Positions 24,079 to 36,500 of a DNA stretch of 64,000 bases are shown in pieces; the first letter of the stretch is position 1, and each line of letters opens with the position of its first letter. The DNA is from Stenocarpella maydis (Eukaryota; Ascomycota; Sordariomycetes; Diaporthales; Diaporthaceae), in NCBI GenBank assembly GCA_002270565.1, contig NQMI01000107.1, positions 91,550 to 155,549 of the forward strand, written 5' to 3'. A program made the position numbers and the translations under genes. Under the pieces are notes generated by a model. It saw nothing but the letters and a program-made list of their open reading frames with translations. It ran no database searches and was not told the DNA's origin.

Positions 24079-25978
24079 TAATATATACGATGCGGGTGGC
24101 CAACCCAACTTGGAAGCGAAGTATGCTGACGCACAGATACAGAACGCGCCTAGGTACTAGGCGGCGATGTTGCGAGAAGATCCGTCTTTGTCAAACCAAT
24201 TGTGACCCTGAAATGTACCCCATCACTTTCCCCGAGGGTAAGCTTAAGATCTGACCACCGCTTGACAGAGCGCCCAAAAGGCCAGCGCTGACGTGCGGCT
24301 GCATGAACAGGTTGCTCACAACGTCCAGTCCCACAAGCCGTGATTACCCGCATCTATGAGCTGCTCACTGCCCGGACAACGGCGGGAGCCAGGCAACTCT
24401 GGGAAGCGGCCGGGCCTCTCGGGCGCCCTACCCCCTACCCATAACCAGGCCTACCTCCTGCTTACCAGCGTCGAGCTTGTTTGGGTGCCGCATGGCGCCA
24501 CGGCCACCTGCGATAACATCCTCCAGGACATCGCGGACGGCGCAGCCGGGGGCCATTACCGGTAGCGAGTGTGTGGACCATGGGCCCGACCAGCATGCCA
24601 TGCTGGTAGGTATCCAACAGGGGAGAGACGCGAGCTGAGATGCGCGCAGGCGGCGCTGCAAGACCAGACGGACGGATGGCCCTGGTCTGCGGTCACGCCG
24701 CCGACGCGACCGTGATGTGGATGATGTGGATGTCGAACAGGTGGGCGGGGTTGAGCCAGGCCCGCCCGCGTCGACGAGACGGGCGCCTGTCGATCACTTG
24801 TCCAGAAAATGGCTCGTCGGCCGAGACCGCATGGGACGTGTAAGCCGGCAGAGTGGTAGTGGTTTCGGGCGTATGCCTCGCCAGAGAAGGCTGTCAGCGC
24901 TACCAGCCGTGTGCCTCGGCGCCGTGATGCAAGTCAGACAGGACAGTACGTAGTGTATACCCACCCTCTTGACTCGTGGGGAGGGAAGAGAAGGAGGGGG
25001 TATCAGTCTGACGGCGCCGAGGATTACATCGCCTGTGGCCCCCCGCCCACGCCGGCATCCTCAGAGTCACAGCAGCTGGGCAGCTGCGGTGGCATGCCCA
25101 TGTACATATGCTGCGCAAAGGTGATCCTGCAGGCCGACCATGGCCTGCTAACGTGTGCTCGGAGTGCCTCGACGGCTAGCAGCATCCGCCGGGCGTTTCC
25201 AGCACTGCCTGAAGAGACCAGAGGTTTTGGTCTGCTCAGCAGCAGCCCTTGGCCCTGGCCTGCAGTTGCAGAAGCGCGCGAACTCCGAGTGCCACCCTGG
25301 GGCGAGGCATTGCGCGGGCTGTCGGCGTTGGGAGCTTGTGTGCCACAGGAACGTTGAGCCCCGTACGTCAGCTGGAACACGTCCAGCCCTGCGTTGTCTT
25401 GCGCTACTGTCCGGCGATATACTGCAGTAGTAGAGGTAGGAGGATGTTGATATCGCGGGGTCCAAGTATCCTCCTGTGCCTTTCCGCGCCTCCGAGCAAA
25501 GGCCAGGGGCTGCTTCTTCCTCTTCCCGAGGTGTTTTGCCCGGGCGCCGCAGTCGTTGGTTGCAACGGTCGCATCCGCGACTCGTCCTCTCGCCTTAGGC
25601 CCAACCTTGTCGCCCTGCCCTTTGCTTTCTGGTGATCACGTTCTCTGCCTGTCATGGTGGCACCCTGTCCAGCCCAGACTGTGGACGAACCCCAGATTGA
25701 TCGACGCCGCGTGCCGGACTGCTGCCATTTGCTTATGACCACCCGCCATCCCGACTGGTCAAATCGCGAGCTGCCTGTGCACGAACCCGTCGCCCGGTCC
25801 CTGTCCTTTTTTCTTCTCTTTCTTATACTGTCTCCCCACATCATGTGGTGGTATTCCTGACGCCCGTGTGTCCGTTGACCCGTCTGCCACACACACACAC
25901 ACTCTGTCTGCCTTGAACTCTGACTTGACTCGAAGCTCAAACTACTGCACGGTATAAGCAGAATCGGCAGTAACTTAG

Positions 25979-26018
25979 CCCCCGAGGGAAGCCCCCGAGG
26001 GAAGCCCCCGAGGGAAGA
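25979..26018 (+). repeat. 13-base tandem repeat, three copies
   Basis: The unit GAAGCCCCCGAGG-like occurs three times in tandem with essentially no mismatches. It is non-coding as far as can be seen. Confidence 0.8.
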
Positions 26019-28467
26019 GAAGAAGATTAGTGCCATCATCATCCCTGACATGACGGGTCGGGGGATTGCAGAGGGCGTCAGGTCCGGGCCAGAATTTGTA
26101 CCATCTACCACGACATAGGCAATGAATGCGTGACACCACGTCCGCCCCCGATCTCCCATGCCCCCTTGCTTGCTTGCTTGCACGCGTCCATGTCGGCGTC
26201 AGGTCCGGAAAGTGCAATGCCCACGTCCGCACATCAAGGCAGACCGGACCATCTGTATACGTGTCGTAGTACCTACCCTAAGTCATGCCACACTGCATTG
26301 CTGCATTACTGCCTGTGCGGGCCCAGCGTCCGTCCCTAAGTTACACCAGCGATTTTCCAGCGCATGCGCCTTCGAAATCTGACGGTAATAATACAATGTT
26401 TAAAAGTATAGCTGCTGGTACAAAGGAGCCGGTATTTGTGCAAGCTGCGTCAACAACCTAGACCTTGATACAAGCCTATCACCTGCACAACCCCACATTG
26501 TAACACCTGAGCTTTAAATTTTTTTTTTTTTTGCTTCGGTTTTTTTTGACTTTTGCTCGATTGTTAAAAATTAACTACTACACAAGGACAAAAGAGCAAT
26601 GAGGCCAACCAAGTAAATGGCGCCTCGAGGTTCCCGCCTCCTGGGCGGGTTTTCCTCAATCCATCACAACCAGCATTTCATGCTCTGCGGAGGCGAACAA
26701 AATGTGCTGCAAGGGGAAACCTGTTTCCCCCTGGCGATCAACCGCGTCGCCTCACGCCAGCTCTCGTTCTCCTGAGCCCTTCACCGTCCCCCACAAGTCT
26801 AGTAGCGAGGAGGACTTGACACTCAACCCGCAGAGACTTGGGAGGACTAGGACGGCTCAGGGTAACACGTAGTGAAATGAGCTACAATCCCCCTCCCCTC
26901 TCAGTGCTTCGCCTTTCCAACCCAGACCCTGTCCCTAAGAATGGGACTTCCAGCCAGTGCGACGTCGTTCAGCGGTTCGCTTGCGCAAAAAGTCCGCAAC
27001 CCCGGAGGCGGATTTGATTCCCGTATGCCCTTCTGAACTAGCAGAATCGAACAGGGTCGTGTCTCTCACTCCAGGGGGAATGGATCCACGACAGTCAGCG
27101 GTGGCGGCGGGAATGTTCCGGAGCCCATTCCCGCTTGTGAATCGGTTGTACTCGGCAGCGGCGCCGAGTTAGAGAACTTGACTTTTGCTCGCGTTCCTGC
27201 GCAGCAGAATTCCGTTGATTTCTCGGTGCCCAGCTCTTTGTTCGGGCTTTATTGGCCTCCCCATACAGCCTCCGATCCCTGTCTGCCCCTCCCCTCCCTC
27301 GTGCAAGGGGAGGAGGAAGCAGACACCTGGTCTCTCTCCCGTCGAAAAAGACACACGGTGTCAATTGTGCCCGACATTCAATATTCCTGATATTGGTCTT
27401 CGTCTTCGGCTCGACGTCTTTTCCTCTTCAGCCTTGGAACGCCGCAAGTCCCCACGGAGTCCAGTCCAGTGATCAAGTTGTCGGCATCGAAGAATCCATC
27501 ATCCACACAGGCTGTGTCGTTCGTGCCGTTTCGTTTCGAATGAAGTCGTGAGCCCCAAGCCTCAAGCTGGGCACAGATCATCGTTCGTGAAATGGTCGTC
27601 GTCTCAAGCTCGTTCGGGTGGTGATTGTATTCGTCGTTCAAGGTCGTGAATTCGTACATGAGAAAAAGATAAAAGAAGAAAAAAACCAGGTCGGAAGGAT
27701 TGTCGTTGAAGTGATGAGCGTGCACCACATCGCGTATGGGGGGTATCATCCAAGAGAGCCTTTTATGCCGCCGAGAAAATCCAAATAGAGAAGAGTTAGG
27801 AATCCAGAGTTTCTGTCCCGGTCCGTTCTTGCCGGGCTGTAGTGCATTGCTGCATGTTCCTCTTATTGTCAGACGCAAAGGAGAGAGACAGAACAAAGAA
27901 AAGAGGACAACCAAATCAAAGAAAACAAAAGCAAAGGCCACCTATGTTGCGACAGTTCCTGCCTCGCCAGAAAATGCAATCCAAATTCCCGCCCCGGACC
28001 CAGTCGCGCTGAGGAGATGAGATGGAGTGAGTGTGTGACCGAGCTTGCGGTTGCCTTTGTGCGTTTGGTGGTTGGTATCCTGAAAACCGCAAAGAACTCC
28101 GAGTGAAAGAAAAAAAGAAAAAGAAAATCAAACGCTCGCTCGCTGTACAGAGGAAACCCAAGAACCGTATGCCTGTGGAGAGATGACAATATTGCTGTGT
28201 ACCCGACCCTGCTCCTTGGTATGCAAAACGCCGATGTGCCTTGTGACATGTGATGAACTCAGTGAGGTGTCTCTCTAGCTCTGCCCAGATGCCAGTCTTT
28301 TTTTGGGGGGGTATTTTCCTCGGTGACAACAAAGGGAGTAGGGGTGAACTGTCCCATGGAGAACGCCCAGGAGGCTACCTCGGAAGGAGACGTCCTAGGG
28401 GAGACGGCGCTTAGGAGCTGGTAGCCTCTGGATAAGGGTGGCTGTCTCCTCTGGTTGTTGATGGTTG

Positions 28468-29517
28468 TCACATGGTTGTCGTGTACTCCTGATACCGGCT
28501 GTGGTCCCACCCAAAGCCGCCGTACCCGACGCTCACACCACACTGTTGCGTGAGCATGCTGGGCAAGGGTAGTTGCGGGATGGATGGGATAGGCGTCGTC
28601 GCGACCGGCGAGCTGTAGAAGAACCCGGCTGTGGAGTAAGGCTGGCTGTAGGACGGGGTCTGGGGGGAGAGCGAGGCCTCACTCATGCCCATGTTTGCCC
28701 AGATAGCGGGCATGCCTGCCTCTGCAGAGGTTGTCACAACGCTTGGGCTAGAAGGCAGGATCCTCCAAGCATCGACGGGGGCCGGGACGCTTGAAGGCGT
28801 CGTGGGCTGGGACCAAAAGCCTGCGCTGGCTGGTGAGCTCGGGAGCAGAGGGGGCTGGCGTATCACATCCACGACCCTGGGTGGCGGGGGCAACAACGGC
28901 TTCATGAGTCCCATGAGCTGGTTCTTCACTTCCTCGCTCTTCCCGTTGAGTAGCTCGCCTGCGCCCTCCTCTTCGAGGCCCTCAAGTGCGGACACGTGCG
29001 TGCGGTACACGAACTTGTTGACGGCCTGGACAAAGTCCTCGTGCAGCTTCTTGCACTGCTGGTCCTTCTCGGACCAATCGTGCGTGGAGGCCTTGGCGTT
29101 GACACAATGTATCTCCTTGTGATACTCTATGAGTGACTCGATCGTATCAGGCGTGAGCTTGTACCCGACCTCGTTCCTCAGGACCATATCCACGTGGACA
29201 ACATAAGCCTCCACATGAAGGAGCTGGTAGTTGAACAGGGCCTCAACGAGAGGGTTCGAGTCCTTCCTCAACTCGGAGTCCGGGGCTTTGGGCAGCATCA
29301 GGGAAGTCAGGGTCCATATGGCGTTCGAATTGGACAGGGTTTCGGTCAGGCATCTTTGGTGTTGCATGACGCTGTTGAGGGGACGTTTTACCCGGTTGAT
29401 CCTCTTCAACGTAGCCGTGAGCCACTGCTCTGGACGCCCCGAGCCGAGGACGACATTGACCGAGGAGGCCCTAGGGGCAAACGCTGCAGCAGATGCCGGT
29501 AGTAGTTGTGGAGGCAT
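28468..29517 (-). CDS. Unrecognised helical protein with Pro/Ser-rich tail
   Basis: A single uninterrupted frame of 349 residues from ATG at 29517 (MPPQLLPASAAAFAPRASS). The frame stays open further 5' to 29730, but that part is a Phe/Leu/Ser-rich translation of a pyrimidine-rich leader, so I chose the later start. Residues of about 30-190 look helical and globular (WLTATLKRINRVKRPLNSVM, HVEAYVVHVDMVLRNEVGYK, LIEYHKEIHCVNAK). The rest is Pro/Ser/Thr-rich and disordered-looking, ending YQEYTTTM. No signal peptide, membrane helix or known motif was found. It stands alone between two long gene-poor stretches. I do not recognise a family and propose no function. Confidence 0.65.
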   Translation of the reverse strand: MPPQLLPASAAAFAPRASSVNVVLGSGRPEQWLTATLKRINRVKRPLNSVMQHQRCLTETLSNSNAIWTLTSLMLPKAPDSELRKDSNPLVEALFNYQLLHVEAYVVHVDMVLRNEVGYKLTPDTIESLIEYHKEIHCVNAKASTHDWSEKDQQCKKLHEDFVQAVNKFVYRTHVSALEGLEEEGAGELLNGKSEEVKNQLMGLMKPLLPPPPRVVDVIRQPPLLPSSPASAGFWSQPTTPSSVPAPVDAWRILPSSPSVVTTSAEAGMPAIWANMGMSEASLSPQTPSYSQPYSTAGFFYSSPVATTPIPSIPQLPLPSMLTQQCGVSVGYGGFGWDHSRYQEYTTTM

Positions 29518-32500
29518 CGTGTATGGAGTATTCTCTTTTGGTATGGGACGTGAGGGGAGGAGGTAAAAAAAAAAAAGGGAAAAAGAGGCCGAGTGTGAGG
29601 GCAGAAGTCGTAGGCGCCTAGGGAATCCGAGGAGGGCAGTGGAGTTCTCTAGGGACCTGGAGGTGGGACGGCAAAGGAATAATAAGAATGAAGGATGACG
29701 GAGGCGGGTGGTCCCAAGAGCCAGGAACAATTAGCTTGCACGCCTGCAACCGCAAATGAGAAGAAGAGAATGGGAGACGAGGTACTCGTGAGGAAAAAAG
29801 AAGGAGGGTGAGCAGGCTCGTGGAGGATGGTGAGAGAAGATGGTGGGGTGTTATACTGCGCCCACCTGCCTGGCGGAAGCCCAACCTGCGGACCAGTATC
29901 GTAGTGTCAGATGCAGCAAAGTGGAGATGGGAAGCATCATGGGCAGGGCACGGGGTGACGCTACCGCAGTACGTCGCCATCGCTCGGCACGCACGCTCGC
30001 CTTGCCCGCGTGCGTGTGTATCCCTCTGATGCTTGTTTCGATTCCCATCTGGCTCCCTCGGAACAATCCTAGGTCGCTTCTCTCTTGAAGAGTACTACGT
30101 ACCCAGCAGATGCTCGCCGCAAAAACAAAACAAGCAGCAGACACCGCCAGGGTACCCGGGCCTGCGGAGCTGTGGGCTGAGGCTGGCAGGGGTTTGGCCC
30201 GCCAGGCGAGTGCCACTGCCAGCAGCAGAAGAGTGGCCTCGGAACCCGTTTCTGGTCCTCTCGTCTTCCGCTTCCAGTCTGCAAAGGTACGAGATTGGGC
30301 CAGGCGCCACTTCGCCGAGCGAAGCCGACATGTACTGCGTTGAGGTACAGTACAACAGTACAGGGGTGGGCTGTGTTCAACCCTGCATATAGCCAAAGGC
30401 GAAAAGGTCCGAGGAAGCCTAGGCAGGTGGCAGGACGCCAGAGCCATGGCCTGCAAAGGCAGCTGAAAGCTGCAGCTGTTGTAGCGGTGCAGCGCCACCG
30501 CGAGAGCGGGGGGTGCCTTGTACTGACTGACTGTGCTCCGTACGTATGCTACATGCGTGTTGGCCCTCCCGCCACCACCCTCAACAGCCGGGGAGGGAGT
30601 GTTGCTCTGGAAGGGTGGCCCACCCGATCTCGTCTAGGGCACCCTTGTCTGCGGCCTCCCTTGCACCCACCTTGGTCGAATGCCGGCCTCAGCGTCCACG
30701 GGGAATTTGCACCCTTGCAGACCAAGGTGACGGAACAGAAGAGATTTTGACGAGGGCACGGGCAGAGCACTAAGCGCCGTTTGCTCAACCCTGCAACCCA
30801 GCAGCGCTCCCGGTCCGATTCTGCTCCCCCATTCTTCGACGTCAGGGAGACTGAGTCACATTGCCCACTGCTCTGAGCCCAAGTGCCATGATAGAATGTT
30901 CCATCATCGATCGCATGGCACGTTACCACGCATTGTGTAGCGGTTGCACCGTGCTCTGATGGCTGAGAACAAGTTTCGCATCCCTAGGCTTTGCAATATT
31001 GCTGTGCCCCCCAGCCCGCCGTTGTCAGAGCCATTCCTCCTAGGATCTAAGTAGCATGCACCGATTTATTCGGAAGGGCAGGCTGCAATCCCTCGCAGCC
31101 TGCACCTGTGGCCGGCCTAGACACCATTCCTGGTGATCTTATCGAGTGACGGGCACTAATAAAACCGCTCCTATATGGGCGTTCAAGGACTACCAGAGAA
31201 ACGTACTACGCAAGCAGCTGCTCCGCTGCAGGTTTTTTTTTGGGGGGGGGGCAATCAGAGCAGGTTCGCGGCGAGAAGCCCCTCGAGCCTCCTGAGAAAT
31301 GCGCTTATGCAAGTCACTGTGGGCTGTCGTCCGTTCCATGCGAACCTAATCACAGCACTTCACGTCGGGGCATAATCTTTTCTCAACCGGGCCCGCTATC
31401 GTGAGATGGAGTCTGATGCTCATCATACCAGGGAGATTACACTGCTTCACACATTGCCAGGGACCGCTGCAATCGCACGAGATGTTCGTAGCAGAGAGAG
31501 CCAGGGGCGTTCGACCAAGAGGGACGTCGCCATGGCTGCCATCTGCTGAGACCACTCCGTCCTTGACCCTGCCAAAACCGGGCCACGAGTAGCGTAGGCT
31601 TCTTTGTGCCCTTGAAACAAAATCAACTCCGTCATAGTGGCTACCAGCCATGCCGGAGCGCTTCACGGATGCTAGCGAGATCGCACCCGCACCAGCGAAT
31701 GAGTCCAGCAGAGGCTCCTGGACAGGGCACCGGCGCCGAGACGTGCCCCGAAAGGTGCTTCTGCATGATTTAGGCCTTCAGCCTTTGCCCCTGAAGATCT
31801 CCAAGACGCCATCTGGGGTAAGATATCAGACAGACGAGCCTAGCATTGTGGGTAGCCAGGGTGAGGACGATGGCGAGCAGGCCGCTCCGCTGGGCTGGCC
31901 GTGCCTCACTGGTTCCCCGGAAGAGTGGCCTCAGAGGAACCCGGAATGAGACTCATACGAATCTGGAAACCGAGACCCTTCGAGAAAGTCAAAGGGTAGC
32001 CGTCTCGAGAACCAACGAGGGCCTGTAGATGGCTCGGTGCCATATCGAGACCCATGCTAGCGCGGTCGGTGGGTTGAGGTGTGGAAGGCTGACAGGCTGC
32101 ATCTTAGATATCATTGGCCTGAGGGCTTCAGCCAGATATGGCCAGTATTGTTTGGTTCACAAACGTTTCAGATTTCTGATTGGCCGGAAAATGGGAAAAT
32201 AAGGCGTGAAATGGGAAATGGGATGCCCACGAAGGGGTACCCGCATCGTTGCGCAGGAGAAAGGAGCACTGCGACAGGAAGGAGTTGATTGCAATGAGAC
32301 GGGATCCATGACAGACCTGGCACGTGGTGACATGAGACGATCTGTCGAGCTTAAGGCTGCCCACTTGTGGCCCCAACCGAGGATTTGACCGCACGGCCTG
32401 GGGCACCGAGACATTGGAAAGGATCGTGTACGTGTAGATAGTAATAGCAGATGTGGTCTTTGACAGCTCAGCTGGTTTCCGTATTTGGGCCTACTCCGAG

Positions 32501-32794
32501 CCGCTCCAGGCGGAGACGAGGAGGGTTCAGACACTGTCTGGAGTTGTCATCTGGCCAATCCGGCGGGCAGGTGGGAGGTGCGGGAGGGCTGTATGAAGCA
32601 GAGTGGTCTGCACCATGGGCCTGGCTCGAGTGACGCAGCCGAATTGCCCAAACGGGCGGCATGCATGAGTGCTTGGTACCGTCGATGAAGAGAAGATGTC
32701 CTGGCAGGCAGTACACTATAGGAGCGGCCGCGTCAAGAAGCGCGGTGCGGCACAGCACTGGCGCGCGAGTTGTCGGTCATCTCCACGAGGCCGA

Positions 32795-32873
32795 ACAGTC
32801 AGTCAGTTAGTCAGTCAGTCAGTTAGTCAGTCAGTCAGTTAGTCAGTCAGTCAGTTAGTCAGTCAGTCAGTCT
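32795..32873 (+). repeat. 16-base higher-order satellite (GTCA)3GTTA
   Basis: The unit GTCAGTCAGTCAGTTA is repeated nearly five times in tandem without visible mismatches. It is a GTCA tetranucleotide repeat in which every fourth copy is GTTA, so the real period is 16. Four evenly spaced TTAGTCA heptamers result. Confidence 0.9.
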
Positions 32874-33410
32874 GATTCTCACCATGGTATTAATACTGCA
32901 GACTGCAGACTGCATACTGCGCACTGATACTGCGCACTGCATGCTGCTGAGTGCGGAGTGCGCCTGGTTCTGGTCTTTTACCGAGTCCGAGTCAAGGAGG
33001 AGGGGCTCGAGGTCTCGTTTCGTGGCACAACAAGTGTGCGTCGCACACTTTTGCCCCGCGTACTGCAGAGGCATAGAGACTGGAATATGATCAGCGACGG
33101 GCGACCGATGATCACCGGGGCTCAGCCACAGATGGGGAACAAGTCAGAGCACGCCTCGGTAGAGGTTCAGAGGGGAGGCTCGAGAAAGACGGGATGACAG
33201 GGTGCAGGACAGATGGGCAGATCTGGAATGTGCCTGTGAGCATGTGAGCATGTGTGTGTGCATGTTCTGCAAGTCGACCTAGAGGCATGGATGGTAGTGT
33301 ATGGGGGCCAAAATTAGAATTGGTGAGGCCGAAGTCTAGCGACAGAAGGGGAAGGCGTACGCTAGAGCAGTGCATGCGTCCCAGGCATCCCCAGCGGGGT
33401 GGCCAGAGCT

Positions 33411-33505
33411 ACGTACCGTGGTACCGTGTACCGTGGTACCTTGCCAAGGTAATCTCGAGATGGTACTAGTATCTACCTCGATACCTCGATACCTTGGTAC
33501 ACACA
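33411..33505. repeat. GGTACC-rich palindromic cluster
   Basis: Dense overlapping palindromes such as GTACCGTGGTAC, TACCTTGCCAAGGTA and repeated CTCGATAC units, followed by a short (AC)n run. Similar AGGTACCT or CCTAGGTA elements occur singly elsewhere in the window's intergenic DNA. Confidence 0.7.
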
Positions 33506-36500
33506 CACAGACTGGCAGACCAGCAAGAAACTGGTGCAGGCACACTAGCAAACAAGGAATCCAAGCCTTTGGGCCAGCCAACGCTTTCCCTCACCTGGCC
33601 TCCACCTCCGCCTCTCCTTGCTTGACTCTTCTGTGTGCTTCATCAACCGCCCAAGCCGCCGCTCCTGTGCCGTCTGCCGCAGACAGATCGACTTTTTGAC
33701 AGCTCCATGTGTTGCGTTGCGTGTGTAACTCGGTGCTCCACGCTAGTGTACATGCTCGCAGGCCACTCCGGCCGCCGTCCCACTTCCTGCAGCCAACGTT
33801 GCCCCCTCGGTGATGGGGCCTTCGTTCATGCACTGCACTTGTCATGAGTTGGCAATGAGGCAGCCGGCACCGAAGCTCGTCAGTGGGACGGCATCCGCGT
33901 CTCTTCCGCTCTTCATGGCCCCATCACCATCGGTACCTGAAAATCGGCGGTTCCCTGCCAGCTGTCCTCCAGGGCACAACACTGGGGAGGACCCAGGCCG
34001 GTGGTGGCGATTGTCCACCAGGGAACTACACTAACATACCTAGGTAGTACATAGTTCAACATTGCGCAGATGCCGCGTACTGCAGCACTCCTCCTCACTG
34101 CTATGTATTGACGCCGGTCCAGGGAGCCAGGGCAGTGGTCCCCAGCACCATTCCGCCTGCCCGGCACGAGAGATGTCCATCGCAACCCACCATCACCAGT
34201 CCGTTGTCAGATCCACTGCAGGGGGCTGCTGTATGTGTTTCGTTTCGATATCCTGCAAGCTACTTCCTGGCTGCGCACGCTGCCATGAGTCCCGTACACC
34301 CTCCATACTCCGTACAGTATCTCTCTCAACAGGGTCGCCCGGGCCATTACTGCCGCACCCGTGGCCAATGCTGCCGTCATGCTAAGTCCTCTGCTCAGGG
34401 ACTGTCCGGATCACCCGGCTACGCGTACCTGTGTCTGCAAGAATTTCCCAAATCGTCAAAGACTGCACACAGACCATTCCAGCTAGCCAACCCTCTTGCT
34501 TAGCCCGTTGGGTCTGTTCGCTGCTTTAGCCCCCGGGTGGCTTCGCCCAGACACATGCCAGTCTGCCAGACTTCCGGAGACACCACCCCCAGGAAGCCCG
34601 GCCTGGCGTCTGGCTAGAGGTCCATCGGGAAAGTATGCTATGCAGCCAGGTCAGGCGAGCTATAGCATTGCAAGATCGGCCCATGAGGCCGGGTGAGGGA
34701 ATCCGGCATTCGGGGCTTCACATCAACATCTCTACTCGGCACCGAGAGGCAACTCCTTAAAGACTCACAAACGGGCGTCCCTCGCCTTTGGCTCCTGTGA
34801 GCCGCGTCAAGATCGGCTCAGGGGTCGAAAATACCTGCGGGGGGCGCTTTGGCGGCTCTAAAATGTGGGGGTGGACAGGCAGGGCAGGCAGGGGGGAGGC
34901 AACAACTGCGGTCCTGCTTGTGTGGCGCAGCGTCGACGGTGCTGTCCTGGACCAAACTTATTCTGCTGACCCTTTCTGCTATAGTTTTGTACCGCTGTTG
35001 GTCCGATGCAATGCAAAGCGTTCAGGCTCTGCAGCCGTGGTTCTTCTTTTTTTTCTTTCAAAAAGGGGTTTGGAGGGGGGGGGGCTAAGAAAACGTCGGC
35101 CGTCTATTCGTCCTGTCGTGTGCATTTTGGCCCGGCTGTGATCCTTGAGGAGCTGAAAAAGCCGCGGGCTTGCAGGAAGTCAGGGTGGATCACCCGCGCC
35201 TCTGCCTTTGCTATGCACATAGCGACGCCCTTGCGGGACATCTTCCAGGGGGAACCCTCTCTGCTGTCCCCCAAGCATGCGACGAAACATTCTGACTTTC
35301 GCATGGACAACTGCTCGGTCGAAGAAGATTTTCCACTCGAACAGGTGCACATCTATCAGGTCTCGGATGAGGCGAAAAGTCGACGTGTCTCCAGACAACG
35401 TTCCATCTCTGCATCATTCGGACATCATGGCCTCGGAGGAACCTGCTGACTTTGTGCTTTAATCCGCCTGTGCGTTTCATAGATGCTGGCCTTTTTGCAA
35501 CCCAGGCTAATTGATTTGCCCCTTTGTCAATGTTACGGCTGGTGGACTGAGCGTCTCGATGCAAATAGACGCGGATGAGCTCCGAGCCGGGCGAGCTATA
35601 GCTCCACCACCGACTTGCGGTAGAAGACCCAAAGCCGGCTGTGGCTGTAGATGCCTCACTTTTCGCCTCATGCAATATCGGATGGCTTACATAGTATTAT
35701 GGAACCCACGCTTTCTTTATTCCCCAGCCACTAGCTTGATTATACTTCACTTGAGCGAGGCAGACCTCACTTGTCGGCAACTGTTTCGTCCAGCCTCGTA
35801 AACCATGAAGGTCGCAGCAAAAGAGCTGTGACCGAGGCTGAAGGCTTGAAGCACTCGTCCACAATCCTTGGTCCCCCATCTCGAGAGTGCGGTCGTGTTG
35901 ATGTTGCGCTTCAACTCATCGAAACCATCTCGAACATCCGCTGAACCGGGGTTGGTTGAAACAAGACAGAGCTATTTCCATCCTCAGGTGTGCTCCAAAC
36001 ATCAAACGTCCCAAACGTTAACCCAAGCACCTTGGCTCTGATCAGAACGAGCAAGAGATGAAGCCGATGGCTTCCCATAACAGATGACGGCACACCTAGG
36101 CATGAATTAAGACGCAACCCAATAGGCCGCTATCCCTCTAGAGGAGGGAGCCTTGGACTCGGGACAGCTCCTATGGCTCAAGCTACGCGCTTCCGAACCA
36201 GGCGTGAAACGTTGGGGGTCTTTGTGGGCTGCGAAAAGCGCAGTAGACGCACCGAAGCCGCCCCGGCCACGCGTTTGGTGTCTCGAGACGAGCGTAGACG
36301 AGTAAGAAATCAGACGGAAGACGCACCGGCAGTGACTGCACCTGCTGGGCTTGCAGACAGGCTGCGACTGGCTTGAGCAGATGAGAATGGACACGTCCAG
36401 ATGCCTGTGCAAACCGAGAAGGGTGGGATTAGATATGACTTGGGCGGATTCCTAAGTGCCATCTGGTAAATCGTCCCCAAACCAGACAGACAATCAAATA

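Larger units (their letters stand above)
20760..28467. other. Gene-poor region, 7.7 kb
   Basis: This is flanked by the 3' ends of the NADH dehydrogenase gene (plus) and the unknown gene at 28.5 kb (minus). No gene is supported. The stretch 20.8-24.0 kb is moderately AT-rich. An A-rich then T-rich tract lies at about 23989-24078, GC-rich DNA at about 24.1-26.4 kb, and a T-rich tract at about 26517-26573. A (CA)n run lies near 25890-25903, and a 13-base GAAGCCCCCGAGG-type unit repeats three times at about 25979-26018. The minus strand at 24428-24661 has protein-like codons (RDVLEDVIAGGRGAMRHPNK), but no coherent gene could be built. The longest frame (25404-26183, minus, 259 codons) has no domain. 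Confidence 0.45.

Noticed and set aside
25404..26183. 259-codon minus-strand frame
   Set aside because: Composition is irregular and it translates the 13-base repeat and CA-run; no domain and no conserved motif visible.
29245..29262. GGTTCGAGTCC, like a tRNA B box
   Set aside because: It lies within the coding frame of the 28.5-29.5 kb gene, and no cloverleaf could be built around it.
29851..30498. 215-codon minus-strand frame
   Set aside because: Overlaps several equally long frames on the other strand in GC-rich spacer DNA; no recognisable protein features.
35104..35675. Protein-like minus and plus frames around 35.1-35.7 kb
   Set aside because: Short pieces in different frames could not be linked with acceptable splice sites, and no family was recognised.
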